37,236 nt of DNA. It comes from an uncultured Flavobacteriaceae bacterium (GTDB lineage Bacteria > Bacteroidota > Bacteroidia > Flavobacteriales > Flavobacteriaceae). The stretch covers positions 1 through 37,236 of the forward strand of contig CALDUJ010000108.1 in NCBI GenBank assembly GCA_937923735.1. Reading direction: 5' to 3'. The stretch's first letter is position 1; the number at the start of each line of letters is the position of its first letter. The translations under genes and the position numbers were made by a program. Positions 26,962-35,079 of this stretch are shown piece by piece. Below the pieces are notes generated by a model. The model had not been told where the DNA came from. It was given only the letters and a program-made list of their open reading frames with translations, and did not search any database.

Positions 26962-27020
26962 GAGGTGTTTTGTTTTATTCTTTAACCCTCCGAATTCCGA
27001 TTATCATCGGAATCCACCTC
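26962..27020. repeat. nested inverted repeat, possible dispersed intergenic repeat
   Basis: Outer arms gaggtg (26962-26967) and cacctc (27015-27020) enclose inner arms attccgat (26994-27001) and atcggaat (27006-27013) with loop tatc. A further imperfect stem, ctccctta/taagtgag, follows at about 27018-27036. Together with the palindrome at 26907 it fills most of the 183-base gap between two co-directional genes. Intergenic repeats rich in CCTCC/GGAGG arms are common in flavobacteria, from memory; not checked here. Confidence 0.5.
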
Positions 27021-27061
27021 CCTTAAAAATAAGTGAGGAGCAGGTTTTATTTAAATACATA

Positions 27062-28210
27062 CTAACCCTTTATTCTTTTCTTTCTATTTGTTTCGTAATC
27101 TTCAAAAATCATCTCTCCTAAACCTTTTAATCCAGTGTAAAATGCTTTACCCTGATTTGCATGAGAAAATTCCCTAACAAATTTCATTAAATAAGGGTCT
27201 TGCGCAATCATGAAAGTCGTTATTGGTATATGAAGCTTTCTAGCTTGTTGCGCCATTGCGTAGCATTTATTGGTTATAAAGGGATCTAGTCCATTACTAT
27301 TTTTATAATAATCACCATCTGGCATACGCAAGCAGCTTGGTTTACCATCGGTAATCATAAATATTTGTTTGTTAGTATTACGTTTACGTCTGAGTAGGTC
27401 CATTGCCAGTTGTAATCCTGCAACTGTATTAGTATGGTATGGTCCAACCTTTAAATAGGGCAAATCCTTAATTGCTATTGGCCAGGCATCATTTCCAAAC
27501 ACCAGAATATCAATCGTATCTTTAGGATATCTTGTTGTAATAAGCTCCACTAAAGCCATAGCAACTTTTTTAGCAGGCGTAATGCGATCTTCCCCATAAA
27601 GAATCATACTATGACTTATATCAATCATCAAGACTGTGCTCATTTGGGATTTATGTAAAGTATCTTCGACAACCAAATCGTCTTCAGACAAAGTAAAATC
27701 CCCAATACCATGATTTATCTGAGCATTTCTCAAACTTTCGGTCATCGAGACCTTATCTAAAGCATCACCAAAACGGTAATTACGAAACTCGCCAGTATGC
27801 TCATCTCCTATTCCAGAATGTTTACTCTTATGATTTCCAGAACCGCTTCTCTTTATTTTTCCAAAAATCTGATCTAAAGCTTGTTGCCTGATAGCTCGTT
27901 CTGTTTTTGCCGTAATAACTAATCTTCCACTTCCTTCTCCGTCACCTTCGCCATCCCCATCAATATCAATTTCTTCTCTTATATAGCCTTTAGCTTTGAG
28001 GTCTTCAATAAAATCATCTATAGTGTATTCTGGTGTAGTCAACTCATATTCCTTATCCAATTCTCTTAACCAATCAATAGCTTCATCAAAATCTCCTGAA
28101 GTATGCGTAATGAGTTCCTTAAATATATCGAAGAGTTTATCGAAAGGAGATTGATACGGAGCTTCATACTCTTTGAAGACAAATCCCTGTCTTAATATCT
28201 TTCTATTCAT
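27062..28210 (-). CDS. VWA-domain protein, partner of the MoxR ATPase
   Basis: 382 residues. A helical N-terminal half (with an acidic Gly/Asp/Glu stretch GDGEGDGEGSG near 105) leads to a von Willebrand A domain from about 190. The MIDAS metal site is intact: D197-I-S199-H-S201, a Thr further on, and the Asp in MITDGKPS. There is no membrane span, so it is cytoplasmic. It is transcribed before the MoxR gene, with a 183-base gap full of inverted repeats. Such MoxR-VWA pairs act together, the VWA protein binding substrates or metals. The start ATG 28210 is the only suitable one. Confidence 0.87.
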   Translation of the reverse strand: MNRKILRQGFVFKEYEAPYQSPFDKLFDIFKELITHTSGDFDEAIDWLRELDKEYELTTPEYTIDDFIEDLKAKGYIREEIDIDGDGEGDGEGSGRLVITAKTERAIRQQALDQIFGKIKRSGSGNHKSKHSGIGDEHTGEFRNYRFGDALDKVSMTESLRNAQINHGIGDFTLSEDDLVVEDTLHKSQMSTVLMIDISHSMILYGEDRITPAKKVAMALVELITTRYPKDTIDILVFGNDAWPIAIKDLPYLKVGPYHTNTVAGLQLAMDLLRRKRNTNKQIFMITDGKPSCLRMPDGDYYKNSNGLDPFITNKCYAMAQQARKLHIPITTFMIAQDPYLMKFVREFSHANQGKAFYTGLKGLGEMIFEDYETNRKKRIKG

Positions 28211-28331
28211 AGCTAGATAAAAATACTGTTTTTTTAATTACGAAAATGCTCCCGTTAACATCCCTTTAAGAAATCTATCATAAGATTTAACTACCTTTAA
28301 TCAACTAATCAATTATTAAGGAAATCAACCG

Positions 28332-31300
28332 ATGAAAAAATCAATATTACTATTGATGCTTTTTGCATCAATTTCTCTATTCGCCCAAGAAATTTCAACA
28401 GACATACTAAAAAACATGACACCAAGAAATATTGGTCCTGGTGGCATGTCTGGTCGTGTTACGGCAATAGATGTCGTACAATCCAATCCAGATGTTATGT
28501 ATGTCGGAACTGCCTCAGGTGGCCTTTGGAAATCAACTTCTGGAGGTATTAAATGGGACCCTATTTTCGATAAAGAGTTAACATCATCTATAGGGTCTGT
28601 AGCGATTCAACAATCAAACCCAAGTGTTATTTGGGTAGGAACTGGTGAAGGTAATCCAAGAAACAGTCTTAACGGCGGTTTCGGAATCTACAAATCCCTA
28701 GACGGTGGTAAAACATGGAAATCCATGGGGCTCGAGAAAACCAGACATATTCACCGTGTGATAATTGACCCAACAAATCCTGATGTCGTGTATGCTGGAG
28801 CAATTGGTTCGCCTTGGGGAGAACATCCTGAACGAGGTGTTTATAAAACAACTGATGGCGGTAAATCATGGAAGCAAATTCTGTTTACCAATAACAAAAC
28901 TGGTGCAGCAGATTTAATTATGGATCCAACGAATCCAAATAAATTAATGGCAGCTATGTGGGAACATAAACGCGACCCATGGTTTTTTAAATCAGGAGGA
29001 AGTGGTTCTGGACTTCATATTACTTATGATGGCGGTGATACATGGAAAAAAGTATCTGATAAAGATGGTTTTCCTAAAGGTGATTTAGGACGTATCGGTG
29101 TAGCTATAGCTCGTAATAAACCCAATGTTGTTTATGCTTTAGTTGAGGCAAAAAAGAATGCGCTTTATAAAAGTGAAGATGGCGGTTTTAAATGGAAAAA
29201 AATAAATGACAAATCCAGTGGTAGAGGTTCTGGTGGTATTGGTAATCGGCCATTTTATTATTCAGAAATCTATGTTGATCCTCAAAATGAAAATCGAGTC
29301 TTTTCGGTTTTCACTTATGTAAATGTGTCCGAAGACGGTGGAAAGAGTTTTAAACAACTTATGGGAGCTTATGGGGTGGATAATGGCGTACATCCAGATC
29401 ATCATGCCTGGTGGATTCACCCAGAAGACGGAAGTTTCATGATTGATGGTAATGATGGTGGTATGAACATAACTCATGATGGTGGTAAAACATGGCGCTT
29501 TATTGGTAACCTGCCAGTCGCCCAATTTTACCATATAAATGTAGATAACGAGCATCCATACAATGTTTACGGCGGTATGCAGGATAATGGTAGTTGGAGG
29601 GGACCAGCTTATGTATGGAGGGCTCAAGGTATCAGAAATTCTTACTGGCAAGAGATAAGTTTTGGTGATGGATTTGATGTAGTACCAGATAAAGATAATT
29701 CCAAACATGGATGGACAATGAGTCAACAAGGGTTTGTAAGCTATTATGACTGGGAAACAGGAAATAATTTTAGTGTTAAGCCTACACATCCAGATCCAGA
29801 TGTAAAATTGCGTTTCAATTGGAACTCGGCGATTAACATTGACCCATTTGATAACAGTACTGTTTATTTTGGAAGTCAATTTGTACATAAGTCTACAGAT
29901 AAAGGTTTGACATGGAAAGTCATTTCGCCAGACTTAACTACTAACGACCCAGAAAAACAAAAACAAAGTGAAAGTGGTGGATTAAGTATGGATGCTACAG
30001 GTGCTGAAAATCATACGACGATTCTGGTTATCGAACCTTCTCCTCTAGAAAAAGATATGCTTTGGGTTGGTAGTGATGACGGTCGAGTGCATATTACACA
30101 GAATGGAGGTTCTACTTGGACTGATGTGTCTCGTGGTTTAGCTGGATTGCCTGAAGGTAGCTGGATAGCACAAATAAAAGCAAGTAACAAGAATAAAGGT
30201 GAAGCACTTTTAGTTGCTAATAATTATCGTCGCTTTGATTATACACCATATGCTTACAGAACCAAAAATTACGGAAAGACTTGGCAACGTATTGTAGATG
30301 ATAGAGATGTGCAAAGCTATACGCTTAGTATTGCTGAAGACCCAGTTGAGTCTAACCTAATATTCCTCGGTACAGATGATGGTCTCTATGTATCTTTTGA
30401 TGCAGGCAATAAATGGACTAAATGGGATTCTGACAGTTTCCCAACGACTTCGGTTAAAGATTTAGTAATTCATCCTAGAGAACATGATTTAGTTATTGGA
30501 ACTTTTGGTCGTGCGGCTTGGGTTCTAGATGATATTAGACCGCTGCGAGCATTAGCAAAAAACAGAAGCCTAATAAATAATAAGCTCGAACTATTTGAAC
30601 CACCTGTTGCCTATCAAGCTGCTTACCAGCAGCCAACTGGTAGCCGTTTTGGTGGAGATGCTCTTTATAATGGTGAAAATAAAGCCTTTGGTGCCCATAT
30701 TTCTTATTATGTAAAAGTCGATAAGACGAAAGAAAAAATGAGTAAAGATGCTGGCAAGGACAAAGACAATTCTGATAGCGAAACTGATGAGAAAAAAGTA
30801 AAATGGGATTCAATACACTTAAAAATTTATGATGGTGATAGGTTAATTCGCACTTTAAAGCAAAAAACACCGAAAGAAACTGGTGTTCACAAAATGCGTT
30901 GGTTTATGAATGAAGCTGGAGTAAGTAGACCGTCTAGGACAATAAGAAAGCAAACTTCTGAACCTGGAGGCGTATCTGTAAAACCAGGAACATACAAATT
31001 AGTGATGCATTATGGCGACCAAACTTCTGAAGAAATGATTACTGTAAAAAGCGATCCGAGATTGCAAGTATCTACAGCTTCAATTAATCAAGTTTACGAT
31101 GCTTCAAAAGAATTGGAACGTATGACTCAAGTTGCTGCAGACGCCGTAAAACAGTTAGTTGAGAGTAAAAATATAGCTGAAAAATATAAAAAGGAGCTCA
31201 ACAAACTTGACAAAAAGAAATATAAAGAAGATGTGAAATCATCCAAAGACATTGTTAAAAAAATTGATGATGTTATCGCACTTTACTTAGGGAAAGTTGA

Positions 31301-31559
31301 CAAACGCCAGGGAATTACGCGCAATCCAGAAGTAAACGTGATGCAGCGAATAGGTCTAGCTAGGCGTTATGTTGCAACTAGAAAGTCTGGAATAACATCA
31401 ACAGAAACGACTTTAACCAAACATGCAAAAGATGATTTGAATGATGCATTAAATAAAACAAATACATTCTTTACTGATGAGTGGAAAACTTATGAAGATG
31501 CTATAAAGCAATTAGATGTTTCACCTTTCAAAGAGATAAAAACTTTTAAAATAGATTAG
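28332..31559 (+). CDS. secreted BNR/Asp-box (sortilin/VPS10-like) propeller protein
   Basis: 1075 residues with a signal peptide (MKKSILLLMLFASISLFAQ). The first ~740 residues form two large beta-propellers, shown by 11 Asp-box-like repeats (for example SLDGGKTW, TTDGGKSW, TYDGGDTW, THDGGKTW, STDKGLTW, TQNGGSTW, SFDAGNKW). The middle region includes a charged linker (KDKDNSDSETDEKK) and a beta domain like FlgD Ig (KPGTYKLVMHYGDQT). The last ~170 residues are helical and Lys-rich. No T9SS sorting domain was seen. It is often annotated as a glycosyl hydrolase in Bacteroidota, but no catalytic residues of a glycosidase can be pointed out; it may bind or process peptides or glycans in the periplasm. 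It is divergent from the VWA gene. Confidence 0.87.
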   Translation: MKKSILLLMLFASISLFAQEISTDILKNMTPRNIGPGGMSGRVTAIDVVQSNPDVMYVGTASGGLWKSTSGGIKWDPIFDKELTSSIGSVAIQQSNPSVIWVGTGEGNPRNSLNGGFGIYKSLDGGKTWKSMGLEKTRHIHRVIIDPTNPDVVYAGAIGSPWGEHPERGVYKTTDGGKSWKQILFTNNKTGAADLIMDPTNPNKLMAAMWEHKRDPWFFKSGGSGSGLHITYDGGDTWKKVSDKDGFPKGDLGRIGVAIARNKPNVVYALVEAKKNALYKSEDGGFKWKKINDKSSGRGSGGIGNRPFYYSEIYVDPQNENRVFSVFTYVNVSEDGGKSFKQLMGAYGVDNGVHPDHHAWWIHPEDGSFMIDGNDGGMNITHDGGKTWRFIGNLPVAQFYHINVDNEHPYNVYGGMQDNGSWRGPAYVWRAQGIRNSYWQEISFGDGFDVVPDKDNSKHGWTMSQQGFVSYYDWETGNNFSVKPTHPDPDVKLRFNWNSAINIDPFDNSTVYFGSQFVHKSTDKGLTWKVISPDLTTNDPEKQKQSESGGLSMDATGAENHTTILVIEPSPLEKDMLWVGSDDGRVHITQNGGSTWTDVSRGLAGLPEGSWIAQIKASNKNKGEALLVANNYRRFDYTPYAYRTKNYGKTWQRIVDDRDVQSYTLSIAEDPVESNLIFLGTDDGLYVSFDAGNKWTKWDSDSFPTTSVKDLVIHPREHDLVIGTFGRAAWVLDDIRPLRALAKNRSLINNKLELFEPPVAYQAAYQQPTGSRFGGDALYNGENKAFGAHISYYVKVDKTKEKMSKDAGKDKDNSDSETDEKKVKWDSIHLKIYDGDRLIRTLKQKTPKETGVHKMRWFMNEAGVSRPSRTIRKQTSEPGGVSVKPGTYKLVMHYGDQTSEEMITVKSDPRLQVSTASINQVYDASKELERMTQVAADAVKQLVESKNIAEKYKKELNKLDKKKYKEDVKSSKDIVKKIDDVIALYLGKVDKRQGITRNPEVNVMQRIGLARRYVATRKSGITSTETTLTKHAKDDLNDALNKTNTFFTDEWKTYEDAIKQLDVSPFKEIKTFKID

Positions 31560-31578
31560 TTCAGACAACCATAGCAAT

Positions 31579-31609
31579 TTGTAATTAGACGAATATCTAC
31601 TTACCTTGT
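31579..31609 (+). promoter_or_regulatory. possible promoter of the SOD gene
   Basis: TTG at 31579-31581, then 20 bases, then TACCTTGT from 31602, one T short of the Bacteroidetes -7 element TAnnTTTG. The spacing is right for -33/-7. The predicted start near 31615 leaves a leader of about 26 bases. Confidence 0.3.
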
Positions 31610-31640
31610 GATAGCATAAAAATTAACCAAAACATAAATA

Positions 31641-32207
31641 ATGAAAAGAATATCCTTAATACTTGTTGCTGCAGTTTTAGTTTTTGCCACAAGCTGTAAA
31701 AAAGAAAAAAAAGAAGTCGACACCAAAGTTGAAGAAGTAGTAGAAACTATGGCTTCTAAAAAACTAAAAACAGTGTTATCTCCTAAAAGTGATAGTAAAG
31801 TGTCAGGTAATGTTGTTTTTACAGAAGAAAATGGTGTTGTAAAAATGGTTGCCATTATGGAAGGCTTAACTCCTGGAGAGCATGCCATCCATTTACATGA
31901 AAAAGCAGATTGTACATCTGCTGACGGAAAATCTACTGGTGGTCATTGGAACCCTACATTTAAAAATCACGGAAAATGGGGAGATGTAGCTGGGTATCAT
32001 GCGGGCGATATAGGTAATTTTAAAGCCAACGAAAACGGATTGGCAACAGTAAACTTCTCTACAAGCGAATGGTGTATTGGTTGTGGAGATGAAACTAAAG
32101 ACATAACAGGTAAGGCCGTAGTCGTACACCAAGGCACTGACGATTTTGTATCTCAACCTTCTGGAGCAGCTGGCTCAAGAATAAGTTGTGCAGGTATTAT
32201 AGAGTAG
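31641..32207 (+). CDS. sodC: Cu,Zn superoxide dismutase lipoprotein
   Basis: 188 residues. A lipoprotein signal ends at Cys19 (VFATSC), so the mature enzyme is membrane-anchored in the envelope. It converts superoxide to hydrogen peroxide and oxygen. All metal ligands are present: Cu ligands H84, H86 and H163, bridging H102 (GGHWNP), Zn ligands H110, H120 and D123 (HAGDIGN), active-site Arg180, and the disulphide Cys91-Cys183. An extra C145-x-x-C148 (EWCIGCGDE) lies in the strand before H163 and is not part of the standard fold; it could form a second disulphide. It has its own terminator. The neighbouring sigma/anti-sigma pair may relate to envelope stress, but no shared control is visible. 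Confidence 0.94.
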   Translation: MKRISLILVAAVLVFATSCKKEKKEVDTKVEEVVETMASKKLKTVLSPKSDSKVSGNVVFTEENGVVKMVAIMEGLTPGEHAIHLHEKADCTSADGKSTGGHWNPTFKNHGKWGDVAGYHAGDIGNFKANENGLATVNFSTSEWCIGCGDETKDITGKAVVVHQGTDDFVSQPSGAAGSRISCAGIIE

Positions 32208-32226
32208 CATTTACAAATCATTTATT

Positions 32227-32248
32227 AAAGCCGCTTTATGCGGCTTTT
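32227..32248 (+). terminator. rho-independent terminator after the SOD gene
   Basis: Perfect 8-bp stem aaagccgc (32227-32234) and gcggcttt (32240-32247), loop tttat, followed by tcttttg. It is 20 bases beyond the SOD stop. Confidence 0.88.
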
Positions 32249-32341
32249 CTTTTGTCTAAACATTTAACAAACCTTTAAGATTATAATTCCGTATATGTAT
32301 TGTCCATTGAAAATGGATATTAATATATTGTAAATGATGTT

Positions 32342-32563
32342 ATGATTGAAAAATTTATAAAATCGGGGTTGTTAGAATTGTATGTTGCTGGCACTTTGTC
32401 GCAATACGAAAACGAATGCATATATAGGCTAATGCAAAAGAACAACAAAATAAATGAAGAGGTACTAAATATTGAAGCAGCTCTTTTAAAGTTAACCTCA
32501 TTCCTGTCAATAGGAAAATAGAGTTTCCTCTTTACGATTAAAGATTTCTTTTTTGATACCTAA
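32342..32563 (+). pseudogene. truncated paralogue of the anti-sigma factor N-terminal (sigma-binding) domain
   Basis: An intact 59-codon frame runs from ATG 32342 to TAG 32519-32521. Its product aligns with the first ~60 residues of the anti-sigma factor at 33168 with about 30 identities in 59 positions and one single-residue gap; shared blocks are SGLLELYVAG, LS..EN, Y..MQK, EVL.IE.A and KLT. The alignment goes on in the same frame past the TAG: SFLFTIK follows it where the full protein has KFLFNTIK, then a second stop at 32561-32563. So a longer gene was cut by a nonsense change, and the membrane span and the RskA-like domain are lost. It may be a dead copy, or a free 59-residue sigma-binding peptide that is still made. 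It lies just before the sigma gene, on the same strand. It also accounts for most of the 392-base stretch between SOD and sigma. Confidence 0.8.
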
Positions 32564-32599
32564 TTTTTAATTATTTTCGTGTGCTACTTAAAACCTTAC

Positions 32600-33130
32600 A
32601 TGCAACTAGAACAGCTCGTTAACAAATTCCAGCAAAAAGACATAAAAGCATTTGAAACACTCTATGGAATGTATAGCGATAGCATGCAAGGCGTTATATA
32701 TAATATCGTCAGAGATCAAGACATTGCGCAAGAAGTCATGCAAGACGTATTTATTAAGGCATGGAATAGTGCTGATTCTTACTCGGCAAAAAAAGGACGT
32801 TTTTTCACATGGCTCATTAATATTTCTCGTAATGCAGCGATTGATAAAACACGCTCCAAAGCATTTAAAAATTCTAAACAAAACCTCAACTCCGATTATT
32901 TCGTAGATATCATACAAACGCAAGATAGTTTGGATGACCAAACCGATGCGATTGGCATAAAAAAATTCGTTACCAAACTGGCAGACAAATGCAAGGCCGT
33001 GATTGAGTTACTCTATTTTAAGGGGTATACTCAAAAAGAAGCCTCAGAAGAACTTGACATGCCGATAGGAACGATAAAAACGAGAAACAGAAATTGTATA
33101 AAAGAACTTCGAGAGATGGTTCTTGGATAA
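32600..33130 (+). CDS. ECF-type RNA polymerase sigma factor
   Basis: 176 residues from ATG 32600 (MQLEQLVNKF); a GTG at 32579 would add seven residues, but that lies close to where the promoter should be. Region 2 is at about 12-85 (FETLYGMYSDSMQGVIY, DIAQEVMQDVFIKAW, FFTWLINISRNAAIDKTRS), with region 4 at about 125-172 (FKGYTQKEASEELDMPIGTIKTR). There is no region 3, as expected for ECF factors. The partner anti-sigma gene starts 37 bases after its stop. By the RskA-like partner it belongs with the SigK/RskA-type pairs. Its targets cannot be told; the pair may control its own promoter. Confidence 0.93.
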   Translation: MQLEQLVNKFQQKDIKAFETLYGMYSDSMQGVIYNIVRDQDIAQEVMQDVFIKAWNSADSYSAKKGRFFTWLINISRNAAIDKTRSKAFKNSKQNLNSDYFVDIIQTQDSLDDQTDAIGIKKFVTKLADKCKAVIELLYFKGYTQKEASEELDMPIGTIKTRNRNCIKELREMVLG

Positions 33131-33145
33131 ATAAAATAAAAAAGA

Positions 33146-33163
33146 TTCCTGCATACGCAGGAA
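33146..33163 (+). promoter_or_regulatory. hairpin just upstream of the anti-sigma start
   Basis: Perfect 7-bp stem ttcctgc (33146-33152) and gcaggaa (33157-33163), loop atac, ending 4 bases before the ATG at 33168. The right arm carries aggaag, the only strong Shine-Dalgarno-like sequence near a start in this set, and pairs with the left arm. The hairpin could lower anti-sigma translation, or it may be a copy of a short dispersed repeat. Confidence 0.5.
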
Positions 33164-33167
33164 GTTT

Positions 33168-33974
33168 ATGACTAAAGAAGAATACATAGAATCTGGATTA
33201 TTAGAGCTATACGTAGCTGGAGCCCTTTCTGATAAAGAAAATCAGGAAGTGTATGCCGCTATGCAAAAGTATCCAGAGGTTCTTCAAGAAGTCTTAGATA
33301 TAGAAACTGCAATAGTAAAATTGACTGCCGCCGCATCGCCTAAGCCTTCTAAATTCTTGTTTAATACCATAAAAGAAAAATTAGGTTTAAAGAGTGATGG
33401 CGCTAAAGTCGTAATGCTTGACAAACCAAAATCCAACTGGATGAAGTATTCAGGTTGGGCTGCTGCCATTATTCTTGGTGCAGGATTGCTATGGCAATTT
33501 AACACCAATGGAGATTTAGAAACGCAGCTACAGACTGTAGAAGTAAAAAAAGACGTATTAGAGGCTGAAATAGAAGCTGCTAAAACTAACCTACGAGAAG
33601 CCAATGCCTTTATAAAAACAATACAAAATCGAGATATCTTAACTGTGCCTCTTGGAGGGCAAGCAGTATCACCTAGCTCCTACGCTCAAGTATATTGGGA
33701 TAAGAAAACCAATACGGTGTATTTAGATGCTAGCGGACTCCCTGAACCACCAGAAGGTAAAGTATACCAATTTTGGTCCTTGACATTAAATCCATTAACT
33801 CCAACCGATATGGGTGTTATCGAGAACTTTAGTGGCGACGAAAATAAGATCTTTAAGATTGAAAACCCTAACGACTCTCAAGCGTTTGGGATTACCTTAG
33901 AACCAGAAGGCGGAAGTCCTGGTCCAACGTTAGAGCAACTCTATACTTTAGGGGTTGTGGAGAATGCTTCTTAA
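33168..33974 (+). CDS. membrane anti-sigma factor, RskA-like
   Basis: 268 residues. The N-terminal ~75 residues are the sigma-binding zinc-free domain (YIESGLLELYVAGALS, then MQKYPEV). One membrane span lies at about 93-111 (YSGWAAAIILGAGLLW). A coiled coil follows (about 120-150, KKDVLEAEIEAAKTNLREA), then an RskA-type periplasmic domain (PPEGKVYQFWSL, GGSPGPTLEQLYTLG). It should hold the upstream sigma factor inactive at the membrane until a signal triggers its release. It pairs with the sigma gene 37 bases upstream. A broken copy of its N-terminus lies before the sigma gene. Confidence 0.9.
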   Translation: MTKEEYIESGLLELYVAGALSDKENQEVYAAMQKYPEVLQEVLDIETAIVKLTAAASPKPSKFLFNTIKEKLGLKSDGAKVVMLDKPKSNWMKYSGWAAAIILGAGLLWQFNTNGDLETQLQTVEVKKDVLEAEIEAAKTNLREANAFIKTIQNRDILTVPLGGQAVSPSSYAQVYWDKKTNTVYLDASGLPEPPEGKVYQFWSLTLNPLTPTDMGVIENFSGDENKIFKIENPNDSQAFGITLEPEGGSPGPTLEQLYTLGVVENAS

Positions 33975-34061
33975 ATTAGTATCTTACATTTATGATTCAA
34001 GAAAGCTATTAAGTCTATTGAGATTAGTAACCTTCTTGAACGAATCTCATTCAATAGTAAA

Positions 34062-34457
34062 ATGAAAACAACTTACGTTAAAAAACTATTCTTGATAGAT
34101 GCTTTCGGTGCTATTTTATCGGCTTTTCTTCTTGGGATAGTTTTAGTAAGGTTTGAAAGTCTTTTTGGTATTCCCAAGAATGTGCTTTATTTTCTAGCCA
34201 TCTTACCATGCTTTTTTGCGGCGTATGATATTCTTTGTTATTTGAAGGTTGACAAGAGTGTTGGGTTATTTCTTAAGATTATTGAATACACAAATATCAT
34301 ATATTGTATTATTTCTATTGGTCTTACATTTTATCATTTTGAACACCTCACTAACTTAGGCTGGTTCTATGTACTTATAGAAATAATAATCGTAATGACT
34401 TTAGCAATTATTGAGATAAAAGCAGCTACAAAAGAAAACACCCATTCAGTTTCCTAA
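34062..34457 (+). CDS. small hypothetical integral membrane protein, about four spans
   Basis: 131 residues. Hydrophobic stretches suggest four helices: about 10-30, 40-60, 70-92 and 98-118. The N-terminus has Lys residues (MKTTYVKKLF) and the C-terminus is charged (KAATKENTHSVS), so both ends are probably cytoplasmic. I do not recognise a family or motif. It starts 87 bases after the anti-sigma gene on the same strand and may be co-transcribed, though no function follows. The 136 bases after it (34458-34593), towards the convergent gene, hold no ORF and no clear terminator. Confidence 0.7.
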   Translation: MKTTYVKKLFLIDAFGAILSAFLLGIVLVRFESLFGIPKNVLYFLAILPCFFAAYDILCYLKVDKSVGLFLKIIEYTNIIYCIISIGLTFYHFEHLTNLGWFYVLIEIIIVMTLAIIEIKAATKENTHSVS

Positions 34458-34593
34458 ACAGGTGCTTTCGTACTAACAAAAAACTCTAAAAAACTCACAA
34501 CATAATCTCGTTAGTTAGGCGGATTTGGGGTCTCAACCAATCAAGTTATTTGTTAGAGGGGACAATCTCTTGAACCCTAATTTCATCATTGTA

Positions 34594-35073
34594 TTAAAAG
34601 CTATATGTTATCCCTATGGCTAGAGCATATGGACTATCCAATTCGTGCGTCATAGCATTTATAACATCTTTTCCAACATATTCTGGAATCGGTAATATGC
34701 CCGATTCTTGCTGTCCGGCATTCAAGAAATTCTCAAATGAGAATGACAATCCGAAACGGCCTATATCGTAGCTCATGCCTATACTGTAGACAAGCATGTC
34801 CTTGACAAAAAATCCACTTTCCAATACTTCCTCAAACATCACATTAATACCCGTTGAAAAAGTCTTGTCACTGATAGCAAATACATCGCCACCATCTTGT
34901 AAAAAAGCCACATTATATAGATTCTTAGTTGAAGGGTTTACGTCTTCTTCAATTAGAGGATACGCTATTAAATGCTCCTCAACAATTGCGATTCTGCTAC
35001 TCCACTCTTGGGCATTCAAAGAATACCCAATGAGCAGAATAATAGTTAATAAAGGGAATTTAAAATTTTTCAT
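34594..35073 (-). CDS. small exported protein, probable outer-membrane beta protein
   Basis: 159 residues with a signal peptide (MKNFKFPLLTIILLIGYSLNAQ). The mature part alternates polar and hydrophobic residues as in beta-strands (MLVYSIGMSYDI, GLSFSFENFLN) and ends in SPYALAIGITYSF, a C-terminal Phe typical of outer-membrane barrels. It is short for a full barrel (perhaps 4-8 strands). The family was not recognised. It lies 6 bases after the TPR lipoprotein gene in the same direction, so it is the last gene of the DUF4331/TPR set. Confidence 0.65.
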   Translation of the reverse strand: MKNFKFPLLTIILLIGYSLNAQEWSSRIAIVEEHLIAYPLIEEDVNPSTKNLYNVAFLQDGGDVFAISDKTFSTGINVMFEEVLESGFFVKDMLVYSIGMSYDIGRFGLSFSFENFLNAGQQESGILPIPEYVGKDVINAMTHELDSPYALAIGITYSF

Positions 35074-35079
35074 GACAGT

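Noticed and set aside
26930-27121. 63-codon frame on the plus strand over the VWA-MoxR gap
   Set aside because: Its sequence is made of the inverted repeats in the gap and runs into the VWA gene on the other strand; it has no coding signature.
29262-29888. 208-codon open frame on the minus strand inside the BNR gene
   Set aside because: It is antisense to a clear coding gene, has odd composition (rich in Ile, Tyr, His), no family features, and mirrors the codon pattern of the sense strand.
34458-34593. GC-richer intergenic stretch with gttaggc and a gttcaaga-like motif on the minus strand, considered as an attC site or tRNA remnant
   Set aside because: No paired attC core sites, no cloverleaf and no integrase nearby. 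I see no feature that I can support here.
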